A DNA stretch of 64,000 nucleotides from Varanus komodoensis (GCF_004798865.1 NW_025335873.1:6231945-6295944), one strand, 5' to 3'. Counted from the first letter of the stretch, positions 47,957 to 59,289 are shown. Numbers and translations are program-made. Notes: generated by a model not told the origin, from the sequence alone.

Positions 47957-48029
47957 AAGAAGAAGAAGAAGAAGAAGAAGAAGAAGAGGAGGAGGAGGAG
48001 GAGGAGGAGGAGGAGGAGGAGGAGGAGGA
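47927..48029. repeat. (GAA)n-(GGA)n compound microsatellite
   Basis: About 20 GAA units run into about 14 GGA units, giving roughly 100 bases of uninterrupted purine on the plus strand. It can form triplex (H-DNA). Confidence 0.95.
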
Positions 48030-48680
48030 GAGCATTCCCCTAGGAACAATCCCATCTTGGATGAAATATGCTGTTTTGCTATCATATCTTGCAATCTTTT
48101 CTTTGCATCATTCTGTCACTTAAACACTTTTCTTGTTCTCTTTCACTGAGGTGCGCCTTTCTGTTATGCTACCTTCCTGAACGACATATTTTTATCAGCT
48201 CTGTCTTCAGCCTTTTGTCCTCCCCTGTTCACTTCTTTCTTTTCACCCCTTTCCCAATCCATTTCTCCTGCCTCCTCTTTCTCATGTGCTATTAATTCCT
48301 CTGATATCTCTGCTGCCCTTTCTATAATTTCTCTTGTTGTCTTGGATCTGTGCAGCCCGTTCCCCCAGCGCCTTGCCTCTTCCACACTAGAAACAGTCCC
48401 GTGCTCGTTCTTGTGTTTACCTACTGGCTATGCATTCCTGTTAGTCTACCAGCTCGGTATTAACAACACAGCAATGTGCTTTAGGCAAGATTTTGAGTTG
48501 GTTGTTGCCCTTTTATAGGTAGATCGGCCTAAAATGCACACACAGTTTCCAAAGACATGGAATTGTCCTGCACTGAGCTATGTTGTTCAAACATGCATGA
48601 GACAACAGAAGGCCTTGGGAAAAAATGTAGTTTCAACTGAGCCTTTCACAGCCCTTTCAAAAAATCCTCTGCTGGGGAGG

Positions 48681-48745
48681 CTGAATGGCTCAGGGGATTC
48701 GTACCTTGGAGTTCAAATCCAGCTCCGATCAATAGCAGCTAAAGA
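48681..48745 (+). mobile_element. tRNA-like SINE head fragment
   Basis: GAATGGCTCAGGGG (box A-like) and GAGTTCAAATCCAGC (box B-like) are spaced as in a tRNA-derived SINE; no tail could be assigned. Confidence 0.4.
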
Positions 48746-48947
48746 GCTGTTACTACTTGATAGTCAGTTTGGCAACATTATGTGAAAGAAAGCTGGGAGT
48801 TGCTAAACTCACAGCTGGATGTCCTCAATGCCCGGTTCAAGGCAATGCTCTTTTCATATGAATGATCTCAGCCAAAGCTGAAGTTGGGAATAGGTTTATT
48901 TCCCAATGGCAATGAGTGAAAGGGAGGAACGGTACCCTGACAGTGGT

Positions 48948-49035
48948 GTAGAATCATAGAATAGCAGAGTTGGAAGGGGCCCTGAAGGCCATCGGGTCCA
49001 ACCCCCTGCTGTTGCAGGACACCAAGGTACTCATG
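48948..49035 (-). mobile_element. CR1 3' terminus
   Basis: 'agaatcatagaatagcagag', 'ttggaaggggccctgaaggc', then 'gtccaaccccctgctgttgc'. Well-preserved minus-sense CR1 end. Confidence 0.85.
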
Positions 49036-49629
49036 GGGACACACATCATGGAGCCCAGAAACAAGGCACACTTCCATGAAAAGTACACCGGATTCACCGA
49101 AGTGGATCTGTGGTGGTGACACGCTCCAGAAGGGTTTGGTCCATCGTCCAGGTGGTGGAACAGCATCCACCAGGATTGCTTCCTCCCCCAAAGCCTTTGG
49201 ACTCTGGTTTTGCTTGCAACCAATGGCCTTCATGTTGTAGTTGATAGGCTCCCATGCAATTGCTTTCCCTCCTCCTCCAGATGCTATGAGGTGTTGGAGA
49301 AGCAGTGGTCTGAGTGGAGGTGACGACGAGATGAAAAGCTTCCTTAGCTGCATGTGTTTCTCCTGTATGAAGCCACTGAATCACAGGGGGAAGCATGTGA
49401 AAGGAGGCTGCATGTGGGTTAGTAGATGCCTTGCATGCTCTGTGCTTGCTCTAGCCCTTCTTCTCAGGTCAGCCCTGAGTCTAACAGCATGTTTTGCTTC
49501 GATATTTATATCACAGGACCCACAAGCCCAGCTCCAAGCCCACGTGGCTGAGGATGTTCTCTTGGCTTCTATGGACAGGAGAATTCTTTTTAGAGCCATC
49601 TTGGGTTTCTTTTTCCCATCCCAACTTTG

Positions 49630-49735
49630 TTTTTTTACCAGCTGCAGCTCCAAAGTGGATTGGCATAATTTAATCATTTTTTGAACTACGAATCCCAAAT
49701 CTTTCTCATGCATAGTTCGATTCACTGGTAGGATG
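49630..49735 (-). mobile_element. CR1 internal fragment
   Basis: 'ttgaactacgaatcccaaat' and 'ctttctcatgcatagttcga' resemble minus-sense CR1 ORF2 (a KDLGF-type peptide: EKDLGFVVQKM). Possibly part of a longer element starting at 48.95 kb. Confidence 0.5.
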
Positions 49736-49984
49736 TGGGCCAAAGGTCTCGATGGATTCTTGTTCTAGGAATTAAGCGGCAAGATTTACAAACATCAAAA
49801 TGAACTAACCTCTCTCTCATGTTCAGGCAAACAACCCTGCTTATCTTCTGCTTATTCCTGAACCATTGTTTACTGTGTTGAATACTGCCCAGAGGTCTTT
49901 GATCATGGGCTGTATAGAAATGTATCATCTCCATCATCTCCATCTCCCTGTTTGCAGCTCTGCAGAATCTCAGTGCCAAACTGA

Positions 49985-50250
49985 AGAAGAGAAGGCTACC
50001 TGTGGTTATCAATCCTGATGGCTCCAAGACATCTCTGGTGTCGGAGGAAGGATCCGTGTGCACATGAGCTGCTGTGGAACTTGGGCAGGAGGGTGCTCTT
50101 GCACGGACTGGATCCTGTAGGAAAGGCAGCGTCTGTGAAGCATCCTGAGAAACCCCTAACAGGCAAGGTAGTGGGACATTCTGCCTCAGAATATGGTGGG
50201 TCCTCCATTGCTGGAAGTGCTTGAGGAGAAGATGCTTGGCCATGTGTCTG
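49985..50250 (+). mobile_element. Degraded CR1/L3-like retroposon tail plus CR1 3' piece
   Basis: 'cctgtggttatcaatcctga', 'gtgctcttgcacggactgga' and, from about 50,170, 'tgggtcctccattgctggaa', then 'gtgcttgaggagaagatgct', a CR1 ORF2 end (SLEVLEEKMLG-like). Plus sense. Confidence 0.5.
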
Positions 50251-50534
50251 GGAGTCTGCCCGTGCACTCTGCATCGCAGGCCCCATAAGAAGCAAGGGGG
50301 TGGGAGAGGGCTCCACAATCCATTCTCACACTGACCTTCTCAGAGTCTATGCTGTGCAGAGGGGCCTTTAGCTCTGCCACATTCCACTCATTTTCCATTG
50401 ATATACCTCAGGTCAGAGCAACTGCTTATCCACTTAAGTCATATTTTCTCTCTCGTGAGGTGCAAGCTTGCCGGGATGACAAAATCAGACCCTTTGGATG
50501 CAGCTCTTCTTCAGCATTTGGTGTTAGGCTAGTG

Positions 50535-50690
50535 GTTAGTTTAAATAAGAGGGTAGAGCTTGCCAGTTATAGAATGCACACTTTACATGCACCAGATCCC
50601 AGATCCGGTCTCAGGGCTGAAATGGCCCCAGTCTGAATCCTCAGAGATCTTGTTCCAGTTAGAATAGGCACTAGGCAAAATTCTGCATTG
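50535..50690 (+). mobile_element. tRNA-Ala-derived SINE, decayed
   Basis: 'gggtagagcttgcc', 'ctttacatgcaccagatccc' and a tail region 'cagttagaataggcactagg' follow the order of the squamate tRNA-Ala SINE. A better copy lies at 58.7 kb. Confidence 0.5.
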
Positions 50691-50774
50691 TGACACCCTA
50701 GAAACAGGTTCATAAGAGGGCTTGCTTCCATTCTTTCGCTCTTTCACTCTTGTCTGCTCTTTCTTTCATTTCCT

Positions 50775-50883
50775 TCCTCCCTCCCTCCCTCCCTCCCTGC
50801 ATGTTCCTCTCCTTATGCATACATGTCACTGATTGCAACCAGCCAATGGTCGGTCGGGGTCTGTCTGTCTGTCTGTCTGTCTC
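50775..50883. repeat. (CCCT)n and (GTCT)n microsatellites
   Basis: About six CCCT units at 50,775-50,798 and about six GTCT units at 50,859-50,883. Confidence 0.9.
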
Positions 50884-50999
50884 TGGGTAATGTCATGTAG
50901 ACAGTTGAAATGCAAAATACTTAAAAATGTCGATGCAATCCAAGTTTAAAAAGGAGGAGGAGAAAATAGCCACTTTGGCCCAAGTGACTGCAGATAGAA

Positions 51000-51350
51000 C
51001 AGTTGCCTTGTGGTCTCACGAGCATATGAGCAGGCGGCCTCGGCCAATGAGGGTGTTTGCAGGAGAGGAGCAAGTTACCGCAAGAACACCGAGGCAGAGG
51101 CCTACCATTTTTGTTTTGAAGTGGCTCTCAATTGGACTGATTACTGGCAACGCGCACGACCGTGCGCGCACTCACAGTGGCGATCATTAAGGAGCTCGTT
51201 GCACATGTTTACAATATATGGAACAATTCATGCTGTCTGTAATAGATCTGACAAATTCCAGGGCCAGCTACTGAAGGAAGAACAAATAAATACAAGAAAT
51301 GAGTCATAACGCTTTGCTGTGATGTAATCTGGGGCTTATATTTCACCTTT
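51000..51350. promoter_or_regulatory. Candidate conserved or hypomethylated element with CpG palindrome
   Basis: Repeat-free stretch, CpG-rich against a CpG-poor surround. It contains the perfect palindrome CGCGCACG-AC-CGTGCGCG at 51,151-51,168. A regulatory role is inferred only from composition. Confidence 0.3.
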
Positions 51351-51354
51351 CAAG

Positions 51355-51945
51355 ATCTACATCAGCATCAATAACTCTGCTAAGGAAGAGCCGAGAGAGG
51401 TTTCATTGTCCAAAAGAAAATGCCACAGAAATTAATTTTGCCCCTTAAACTGCAGTGTATTAAATGCCATTCTTTGCCTGTATTTTATCTGGCTGTGGGC
51501 AGAATTATGGCAATGCAACCTGTGGTCTTGTCAATTCTCATGGACTCCGAAGGAGAGACAAGCTTAGGTCAGAAATCCAACAAGAACAGCAACAACAAAA
51601 AGGTCTTCTGGATTTGGGGGCAAGGTGGGGAGAGAAATAATCTTTAAGTCATGCAGGAAGTGACATTTATGATTCAATAGCCGGGATTTTTCTGAAATAG
51701 CTGCAAGCCAGCATGTGGTTTTACAGGGCACTGGAATGTTATACACGGGGTTCCCTAGGGAAAGAAGAAAGAAATCTTTAAAAGTCACGGAGTCATAAAC
51801 AAATCAGTCCAAGATTCTTCAGATATGAGGAGCATGTACTAAGAACAGCTCCTTCCTACCCATCCTTGATAAATTTATGTCCTTGCAGTAAAGTTGTTAT
51901 TCTCCTTGCTCTTAAAATGTTGCTCAGGGGAATATAATTTGTCCA
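51355..51945. other. Intergenic DNA with no recognised feature
   Basis: Unique-looking sequence; nothing recognised. Confidence 0.35.
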
Positions 51946-51949
51946 AAAT

Positions 51950-52145
51950 ACAGAAGCATAGTTGGAAGTGGCTCTCTGGACCAACCCTTGCTCAGGATAG
52001 AAATCCAGCTGAAGGAATCCCTCTGGGGTGCCTGCTTGAGCACCTGATGGAGGGACCAGTGTCTCCCTACGGAAGTGTACCCATTGTCTGAGACTGAACC
52101 CAGCCCTGCCTTCCTATAACTGAAGTCTGTTATTTTATAATGATA
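51950..52145 (-). mobile_element. CR1-like fragment
   Basis: Decayed minus-sense CR1 resembling the 54.8 kb copy; shares 'actgaagtctgttattttat' with 'actgaagaccattattctgt' there. Confidence 0.45.
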
Positions 52146-52264
52146 TGGATAAACTTTGTGGCAGCAAATGCTTTAATATTTATGGACACATAAGTTCTTC
52201 TTAACTATCTACCTGTCTCCTGGAACTTACTGCAAGGTCAGTGTAAATGGATTCTCCACATCTT

Positions 52265-52605
52265 TTTGACAGCTAAAAGATTAATATTCCGGCACCAGAA
52301 GGGCAGGCAGCCACTGTCAATAACAATGTGGGTTGAGGACAGAAGGAAGCCTTCACTTTTTGAACAGGTGGTCTTTAGGCTGGTTAAAAACCCAAGGGTG
52401 GTTTTTAACATTGCTTTAATTTTTATCACCATGTGCTTTGCTGTGACCTTCTTCACCCCAAGTGCCAGATCTTGTATTGTTTTAATGCATTTTATTATTT
52501 TATTTGTTTGTTTTTATTGTCATTGTTGCTGTTTTTATTGTAAGCTGCCCAGAGAATCCTTTGGACTATGGGGTGGCCTATAAATGTAATAAATAAAGAA
52601 ATAGT
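52265..52605 (+). mobile_element. L2 LINE 3' end
   Basis: Plus sense: T-rich 3' UTR ending 'ttgtaagctgcccagagaat', 'tggcctataaatgtaataaa'. The coding part before it is very diverged. Confidence 0.65.
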
Positions 52606-52849
52606 GGGCAAATACAAGGACATCTGGGCTAATTTTGTGGAAGTCTATATATAACTGAGGATATTTTACTATATCTAGAATATATACGAGTACACAATAC
52701 ATATGGATTGCAGCTGTTTCATGCACAATTTATATAAGAAAACTGTAACAATCTATTTTCTTTTTTGTTTTTCATTTGGTTTTTGATTTTGAAACCCACA
52801 ATAAAAATGAATAATAATTTTAAAAATCCAGGGTACAGGTTGTAGTCCT

Positions 52850-53090
52850 ATTTTCTGTGACAAAAGTTTAGGTGTTTCAAAAGAGTCATCATATCCCCTT
52901 CATTCTTCTCCTCTCAGATCAAAACATACTCCGTACCTCCCTTCTTTCATCTTAATACGCAGTTGCTAGTGCCCAGGTTATCTTTGTTTTCCTGTCTGAA
53001 TTCATTCCAGTTCATCTAAATCCTTTTTGAAGTGCAGTGTCCAGAATTGGACGTGGTATTCAAGATGAGGCATGAGAAGTCTGAACTAGA
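52850..53090 (-). mobile_element. CR1 internal fragment
   Basis: 'tttttgaagtgcagtgtcca', 'gaattggacgtggtattcaa', 'gatgaggcatga': minus-sense CR1 ORF2 (canonical 'tgtggtgcccagaactggacacagtactcca'). Confidence 0.75.
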
Positions 53091-53094
53091 GTAA

Positions 53095-53880
53095 AATTCT
53101 AATTAGACAGGATAAACGAGGGATATTTATACAACAACAGTTCCTTCCAATAGAAAACCCCAGTGGTTCAGTGCCTGGAGCAAAACTGGGGGAACCAAGA
53201 AACACGGAGGGATCAGGAAGTTCAGGTGAATCCCACCTGGTAGGCAGAAGGACCTGCCATGAATAAGAACCACCCCAAGGAGTTTGTTCCCAGAAAGTGA
53301 CCGAGGAGTCCTTGGGAAAGGTCTTGATGCCACAGCCTGGTGTGTCTCAGTTGGAAATAAACAAACACATGGGAAATTGGAAAAGCAGAGAGTGAATTGG
53401 TCTGCTTGACTTCCCTGTAGACTATTGTTTCTTGCAGAAGAAGCACGCCTATTAATTGCCACATTTTGTTGTAGCTGGCTTGTAATCACAGTAATTCAAA
53501 TGCAGATCATAGATTTGTTGGTAAGGGATGCAAGTAACGAAGGAAGCCCAGAAGGATTCTCAAAGAAGGACCTGCAAAAATTGATATTTCCAACAAGTTT
53601 TGGATTCTTTAAAGGAAATCACGACACACCCTTTCATAAATATATTGCACAAAGCTACATGTGCCAAAACCCAGAGTTACCTGGGCTTAAGAGTACTGGA
53701 AAATGCAGACGTTGCAATGTCTTGGAAACACACATCTTTAGAGATGCCCTTCTGATGTGGCTGTGAGAGAAGGGCTCTGTTCAATGGTGGAGCTTTGACT
53801 TTCCCTGGGAAAGCTGAGCAGGGGTGGGTGGGAACTACATGGTGCTCTTTTCAGCACTGGCTGAAGACCTTGTCATTCTT
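53095..53880. other. Intergenic DNA with no recognised feature
   Basis: A plus-strand open frame of 113 codons at 53,425-53,766 has no recognisable domain and is not called. Confidence 0.35.
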
Positions 53881-53889
53881 CCAGGCCTT

Positions 53890-54046
53890 CATTCATTCAT
53901 TTTATTAAATGCTTTTATAGGCCATCCAATACAAGCCTCTCAGGATGGCTTACAAGAAGAAGAAGATGAAGATATATATATATATGCATGCATGCATGCA
54001 TGCATGCATGCCTCTCAGGATGGCTTACAAGAAGAAGAAGAAGATG

Positions 54047-54092
<46 letters not shown>

Positions 54093-54190
54093 TGAGAAAC
54101 AAATCAAGGCAATGCATTCAACCTCAATAATAAAACCCAGAATAAAACCAATTAAACATTAAAATGATGGGAAAATAAAAAGGTCTGCTT
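53890..54190 (-). mobile_element. L2 LINE 3' tail split by simple repeats
   Basis: Minus sense: 'ttttataggccatccaatac', 'ctctcaggatggcttacaag', then simple repeats, then 'attaaaatgatgggaaaata', 'aaaaggtctgctttc'. The tail segment is duplicated (53,935 and 54,010). Confidence 0.65.
54049..54092. repeat. (GATA)n microsatellite
   Basis: About 11 GATA units. A (TA)n/(TGCA)n tract precedes it at 53,971-54,010. Confidence 0.95.
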
Positions 54191-54194
54191 TCAG

Positions 54195-54795
54195 TGTGTG
54201 GTCATTTTATTCTGTTAGTAAGTTTTTGTTTTGTTTGTTTTGTTACTTCGGGTTTTGTGCTGCCTGGTTTTAAGAGTTATTTGTCCTTGTCTCATTGTCT
54301 ATTGTTATGTAGTTATGTTTTCAGTTTACCACGCAGAGAACTCTAGTTCCTGGGCTGTCTATCAGTGTAATGGGTAAGAAGATGTCTCTTTTAAGGGCAT
54401 CTCGCTCATGCATAGCTGGCTAAAGCAGGGAGGTGGAAAGACATGCATTGGCCAAGATCTCTTCACTGCACCACATGCATCCTAACGCTGGAGAACCACT
54501 AATCCAGGCTTCCAAACCTTGCACGCACTAAATCATTAGGACTACAATATCCAGCAGGCAGATCTGGCCCAAGCCCATTTTTTTTCCCTGTCTGAGACAC
54601 ACCAGCACATGGCAACTCAAGTCAAGGTGCATCGTATCCAAAGTTCAGTCAGCTTAGCTTGGGACACAAGGCAGAAAATCCCATAAGCAATTTCCCCCAA
54701 CTCTGGCCATTAAAGTCAGTAATAGCAAAGCAAATAACTCAATGGCCATTTAGGATGTCCCAGATCTGCTGCCTAAAGCAACTTGCTCACTTTGC
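54195..54795. other. Intergenic DNA with no recognised feature
   Basis: Unique-looking sequence; nothing recognised. Confidence 0.35.
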
Positions 54796-54799
54796 CTCA

Positions 54800-55075
54800 T
54801 CGAATAAAAGAATAGTAGCGTTGGAAGGGTCAGGGAGCCACTGGGTCAGTGCAGGACACCGGGTTAATCCAGCTTTCTCAGAAGGCAGTCCAGGTGCATC
54901 CTGAATGCCTCTAGTCTGAGAGAGCCTGCCTCTTCCCTTGGGCCTTGATTCACTTGTCATACTGGTCTAACAGGTAGGATTTTTTTTCCCCTGATGCCCA
55001 GCCAGAATCCTGCTTCCTATGACTGAAGACCATTATTCTGTGTCCTGTACTCTGAAATGATCCAGTTTATCTGAT
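54800..55075 (-). mobile_element. CR1 3' fragment
   Basis: 'cgaataaaagaatagtagcg', 'ttggaagggtcagggagcca', and downstream 'ccattattctgtgtcctgta': minus-sense CR1, diverged. Confidence 0.65.
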
Positions 55076-55145
55076 GATTGGCCCTGCTGGCTAGGACTGA
55101 TAGGAGCTGAAGTCCAAAACATGTGGAGGGCACTGAGGTGGGAAA
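55076..55145. mobile_element. Half of a palindromic MITE-like element
   Basis: 'ggactgataggagctgaagt', 'ccaaaacatgtggagggcac' matches one arm of the palindrome at 39.57 kb. Confidence 0.5.
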
Positions 55146-55266
55146 GACTGTGACTGCAAAGCCAAATATTAGCTTGGCTGACATGAAGCCAAGTGATTTT
55201 AAGAGCATTGATAAGCAGACCTTTGCGATTTTGCTGTTTGGTTTTCATTTCTTTTATGATTTTTCA

Positions 55267-55415
55267 CCCCTCCCCTCCCCTCCCCTCCCCTCCCCTTCCT
55301 GCAGCCATATTTCATTCTCTTCCTCTTTCTTTTTCTGCCATCCCCTTCTCTCTTTTTATCCCCCTTCCCTTCCCTTCCCTTCCCTTCCCTTCCCTTCCCT
55401 TCCCTTCCCTTCCCC
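55267..55415. repeat. Two pyrimidine pentanucleotide arrays, (CCCCT)n and (TTCCC)n
   Basis: (CCCCT)~6 at 55,267-55,297 and (TTCCC)~10 at 55,363-55,415, joined by a pyrimidine-rich spacer. Confidence 0.9.
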
Positions 55416-55419
55416 ATTC

Positions 55420-56330
55420 ATTCTGCCAGTCTGAAACAAAAGCCAAGGAGAAGAGTCCCTTCGTCTCTTACATCTAACACATTTCTACACAACATCGGTC
55501 GCTAAGTTATAACAAATCATTGCAGTTTGTTTGGGATTAAACTTCAGTGGTTCACAATGGCAATTTGCTAACATTTCTTCTCTGTAATTACCATATGTAA
55601 TACATATGAAGATGAAAAGTCTTTTTGTTGCTCTTCTAATAAATGAAATGACTGTATTAAGCTGATTTAATTAAGAGTTGCTTTGAAAATGCTTGACCGA
55701 TGTTTGACTGGGTATTATTGGAGTACAAGAAACAGGGAACTAAGTGCTGGGTCCCACTGGGTTTCTTAAGTTGTTGCAACTTTTTGAACTAAAAAAAAGA
55801 GCTACTTGGAAATGGTTAAAAACCAAACAAGACCAAACAAGGCAACAGAATCTGTTGTCACATGGGCGGGTACCTGCTTGCAAGATGGGACTTACTCCCA
55901 GTGAGCGTCCTTCTCCCTGCCCCAGTCTGCTCTGATGCCACATCCTGTTCAGTGCTTCAGCCCTCCCTCCAACTCAGAAGGAGACCTGGATGAAGCATCC
56001 TCACCCCCCTTACTTCCTCCCTCTAAAGCTGAAGGCACCATTTGCGACCTGAGCTGCCACATTCAGAAAGCTCTTTCTCAGTGAGGCCCCACCACCTCTT
56101 GCCACCAGAGCCAAAGTCTATTAAATGGAGCAATGTTCCTTACAGATATGAGGCAGCCTTCCAGAACTATGTCTCTATACCATGTTATATGCTCTCAGAA
56201 GGCTTCTGAACTTGCTGAAGCATCAATGACCGAGAAGGCTTTGGTCCATGCTGTATGCAAAGTGCTGATCAGTTTCACCTAGTTTAGCTGAATTCCAGCT
56301 GAGTTGAGACCAAAATATCATTCCAGCCTT
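55420..56330. other. Intergenic DNA with no recognised feature
   Basis: Unique-looking sequence; nothing recognised. Confidence 0.35.
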
Positions 56331-56335
56331 TCCCA

Positions 56336-56440
56336 AGCTGGTACCTTCTAGATGGGTTGGACTCAGCTCTCATCATCTCCGGGCAGCGTGACCAATGGCC
56401 AGATATAATGGGAGTTGAAGCCCAACACATCTGGAGAAAA
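56336..56440. mobile_element. Palindromic MITE-like element
   Basis: Left arm 'ccttctagatgggttggact', right arm 'gggagttgaagcccaacaca', then 'tctggaga'. Same family as at 39.57 kb. Confidence 0.6.
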
Positions 56441-56619
56441 TCAGAATGGGCAAGAGCGCTCTGTGCTGCCTGGGCTTCGCTTTGGTCAATTTGCCAGAAT
56501 GTATCTTTATCCGTCCATATTTGCAGTCACACCAGCCAGCCACGAAATCCTGTGACTGCCATTCGCTTCCCTGGGGATCCAGCAGCGATGCAGGACAGGA
56601 AGGCACACACTTTTCTGCA

Positions 56620-56865
56620 GCTTTGTTGTTGTTGGTTGCGAAGTTGTGCCTGGCCCATCACGACCCCATGGGCAACATTCCTCCAGGCTCTCCTGTCCTC
56701 CACCATCCGCCGGAGTTCACCCAAGCCCACATCCACTGCCCAGTGAGTCCATCCAGCCACCTCATCCTCTGCCGTCCCCTTCTCCTTTTGCCACCAATCG
56801 CTCCCAGCATCAGGCTCTTCTCCAGGGAGTCGTTCCATTAGGTGGCCAAGTATTTGAGTTTCAGC
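56620..56865 (-). mobile_element. RTE/BovB-type LINE fragment
   Basis: Minus-strand sequence reads DAGSDWWQKEKGTAEDEVAG and WTHWAVDVG, a familiar RTE/BovB-derived peptide (GSDRWQKKKGTAEDEMAGWTH). Plus-strand landmarks are 'catcacgaccccatgggcaa' and 'agtatttgagtttcagctt'. Confidence 0.75.
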
Positions 56866-56869
56866 TTAC

Positions 56870-58220
56870 CTTTTACCTTTACCTACAGGTTCCTGGTTCT
56901 GGCCTCAGCTTTCCTACTACCAGTGTCTGAGGAACAGAAAAGCTCAACCTTGACCCTAAGGATACAACCAAAGTTAGTCCTTCCAAGTTTAAGGATTCCT
57001 GTATGGTTTGTTTGACCTCACACCAGACACCCCTCCTGCTTTGTCTTTGGGATTCTTAAAGCAAAGCATACGGGGCTGAGAAACATTCTTTAGTCCAAAT
57101 ATCTATTCTGCTTCCTGAACAATCATCGTCTTTTGTCCTCCGAGGAGTCCAGCTTCTGGGCCTGGTGTTAAACATGCTGTGTAATTCTCCTCCAAACTCA
57201 AGCCAGCTAGCCAGTTTCTCAAAGCCTGCCCTTCGAAGACCTTTCACATGAGAGATAAGAGCATATTTTCTGCCAAAAAATCTCCCTTCCATCCATAGAT
57301 AAAAAGAACTTGCAGTACACGGAACTCCTGGACCTCTTTGCAATTAATCAACATTTGCATTAGAAGCTTAAACTTCTTTGATGCATTAAATATCTGGGCA
57401 ATGAAAGTAAGGGGGGAGAAAGAAAGGGGGAGAGACAGGGGGAGCTGGAAGAAGTGGAGTTTGTTATTGTCGTACTTGGCTGCTAAGATGAATGGCGGGA
57501 AGAGCAGCTCAGCAATGCTGCAGACAGACTGTATATCTTATCAAACAGGATGGTCCTTGCAGATGGTTAGGCGGACGTGGAAGTACATACACCAGATCTT
57601 TGCTGATCATGCCAATTTCTGCTTATTATCCAAATCTCTGGGACTCCTCACACATAAATGCACTGCTAGATGAGATGGGGTGGCAGAACAGGACCGAAAT
57701 TCGAGAGAAGAATGAGATTCGGGCTCTTCGCCGCTGTATCATGGGAGTGGTCCAACCATGCAAAAAAGGAGAAAATAAAGCTTTTGGCAAGAGAGAGAAA
57801 AGACAGAGCTGATGTACCATCGGATGGAAAGGAAGAAAAATTGTATCGGACAACTGAAAGCTGGAGAACTCCATGTGTGGATGGTGACATTTTAAATACA
57901 TTCAGAATGTGGCTTCACAGGATATGCTTTGCATGCAAAAGTCTCCAGATGCAAAGTGTGGCATCTCTCCAAGTCAGGCTGATTGGTTTCAGGTATCTCC
58001 AGATAGGGCCGAGAAAGCTGGAGGAAGAAAAGAGATCCCAAAGAAAACTCAGTGTGAATAATGCGGCAGACTACCAATCCCCAGAGGAAGGTCTCTTGCT
58101 TCTTGATGTGGTGGAGCATGGGTTGCCAGCTCCTCACCCACTTCCCTTCCCTCCCAGTTGCACCCCATGTCCTGCACCCCCTTTTCTCCTGCCTTTGCTT
58201 CTGCAGATGTGATGCACTTG
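56870..58220. other. Intergenic DNA with no recognised feature
   Basis: A plus-strand open frame of 180 codons at 57,670-58,212 shows no recognised domain; its middle has a weak tRNA-Ala SINE-like stretch ('atgctttgcatgcaaaagtc'). Not called as a gene. Confidence 0.35.
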
Positions 58221-58429
58221 CTCTCTGGAGAGCCACATGGCTGGAAGAAGTAGCCCACAGGGTCTGGAAGGAGATTGACCATGTGTTATGAGACCCATCC
58301 AAGCTCTCAGGAACTCTCATGAGAATTTGGCTTTCTTCTCACTGTGGGGCCCTCGAAGGAGACTCTGAGGATGGGTGGCCACCACAAAAACTTCTGCCAG
58401 CTCCTTTCTCAATGCAACATTCTTTTTCT

Positions 58430-58600
58430 TTAGAAAACTTCCTTTCCTCTTCTGCCTTCAGCTTTCCTGAGCATGATAGTCTTCCCCAGGGAGTCTTGCC
58501 TTCTCATGTTGTGTCCAATGCAGGACAGCCTTGATGTGGTCATTTTTGCTGCTAACGAAAACTCTGACCTGATTTGATGCAGGGCCCACTGGTTCCTCTT
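58430..58600 (-). mobile_element. RTE/BovB-type LINE fragment
   Basis: Minus-sense match to the same region as the 16.2 kb copy: 'gatagtcttccccagggagt', 'cttgccttctcatgttgtgt' and 'catttttgctgctaacgaaa'. Confidence 0.7.
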
Positions 58601-58664
58601 TCTGTTGGTCCAGGGTATTCACAAAGCAAGCTGCCTCTTATACGTCAACCTTCTCTGGTTTAGG

Positions 58665-58830
58665 GGAAGGACTGCAGTTTAGAAGTACAGCCTATTATTT
58701 AAATGCAGAAAGCTGTAGGTTCCATCCCCAGGTAGGGTTGGGAAAGAGTCCCATCTGAAGCTCTGGAGACCTATAGTTCTCCACAGGCTGCACTGAGCTG
58801 GGTTCACCAATGGCCTGAATTAGTATAACA
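58665..58830 (+). mobile_element. tRNA-Ala-derived SINE
   Basis: Plus sense: decayed tRNA head ending 'gctgtaggttccatccccag', then 'gtagggttgggaaagagtcc', 'catctgaagctctggagacc', and the tail 'tagtataacacagcttccaa'. The order and spacing match the common squamate tRNA-Ala SINE. Confidence 0.75.
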
Positions 58831-58907
58831 CAGCTTCCAATATTCTACACACCGCATCCGTTCACTGTGCAATGGACCGTCCTGCTATAAAAAGCTGAGT
58901 TAATAGA

Positions 58908-59038
58908 AACATAGAAAACAGAGAGAGTCAGAAGGGGCCTCCCGGGCCATCTAGTCTGACCTCCGGCACCAGCCGGCTCCGCTCACGACATGCCCACCAT
59001 GTGGACGTCCAGCCTGTCCTTGAACACCCTCACCGATG
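58908..59038 (-). mobile_element. CR1 3' terminus
   Basis: 'gaaacatagaaaacagagag', 'gggccatctagtctgacctc' and 'cgctcacgacatgcccacca'. Nearly the same sequence as 18.65 kb, so a related, fairly young subfamily. Confidence 0.85.
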
Positions 59039-59289
59039 TTTGTTCTTTAGCTCAAAAGATACACCAACAAAGCACAATTGTCCTACAATCTGTTCTCACA
59101 GTTCAGAAGGGCCTCAGCTGCATCTGATAAAAAACAGAGCTTTGCATTGGCTTAATGTTCATGCCAGTACACTAGAAACAAGCTGGATCCATCCAAGCTC
59201 CCCTGCTCAGAGATTTCTCTGCGAGGGATAGCAGATCCTGGAAGACAACTGTCTTTATTAAAGATATGTGTATGTCACTCATCAATATA

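Noticed and set aside
49722-50318. Minus-strand open frame of 198 codons
   Set aside because: It runs antisense through CR1-like retroposon sequence and has no recognised domain.
53425-53766. Plus-strand open frame of 113 codons with a hydrophobic start
   Set aside because: No family resemblance; no flanking gene context.
57670-58212. Plus-strand open frame of 180 codons
   Set aside because: No domain recognised and part resembles a decayed SINE; likely chance.
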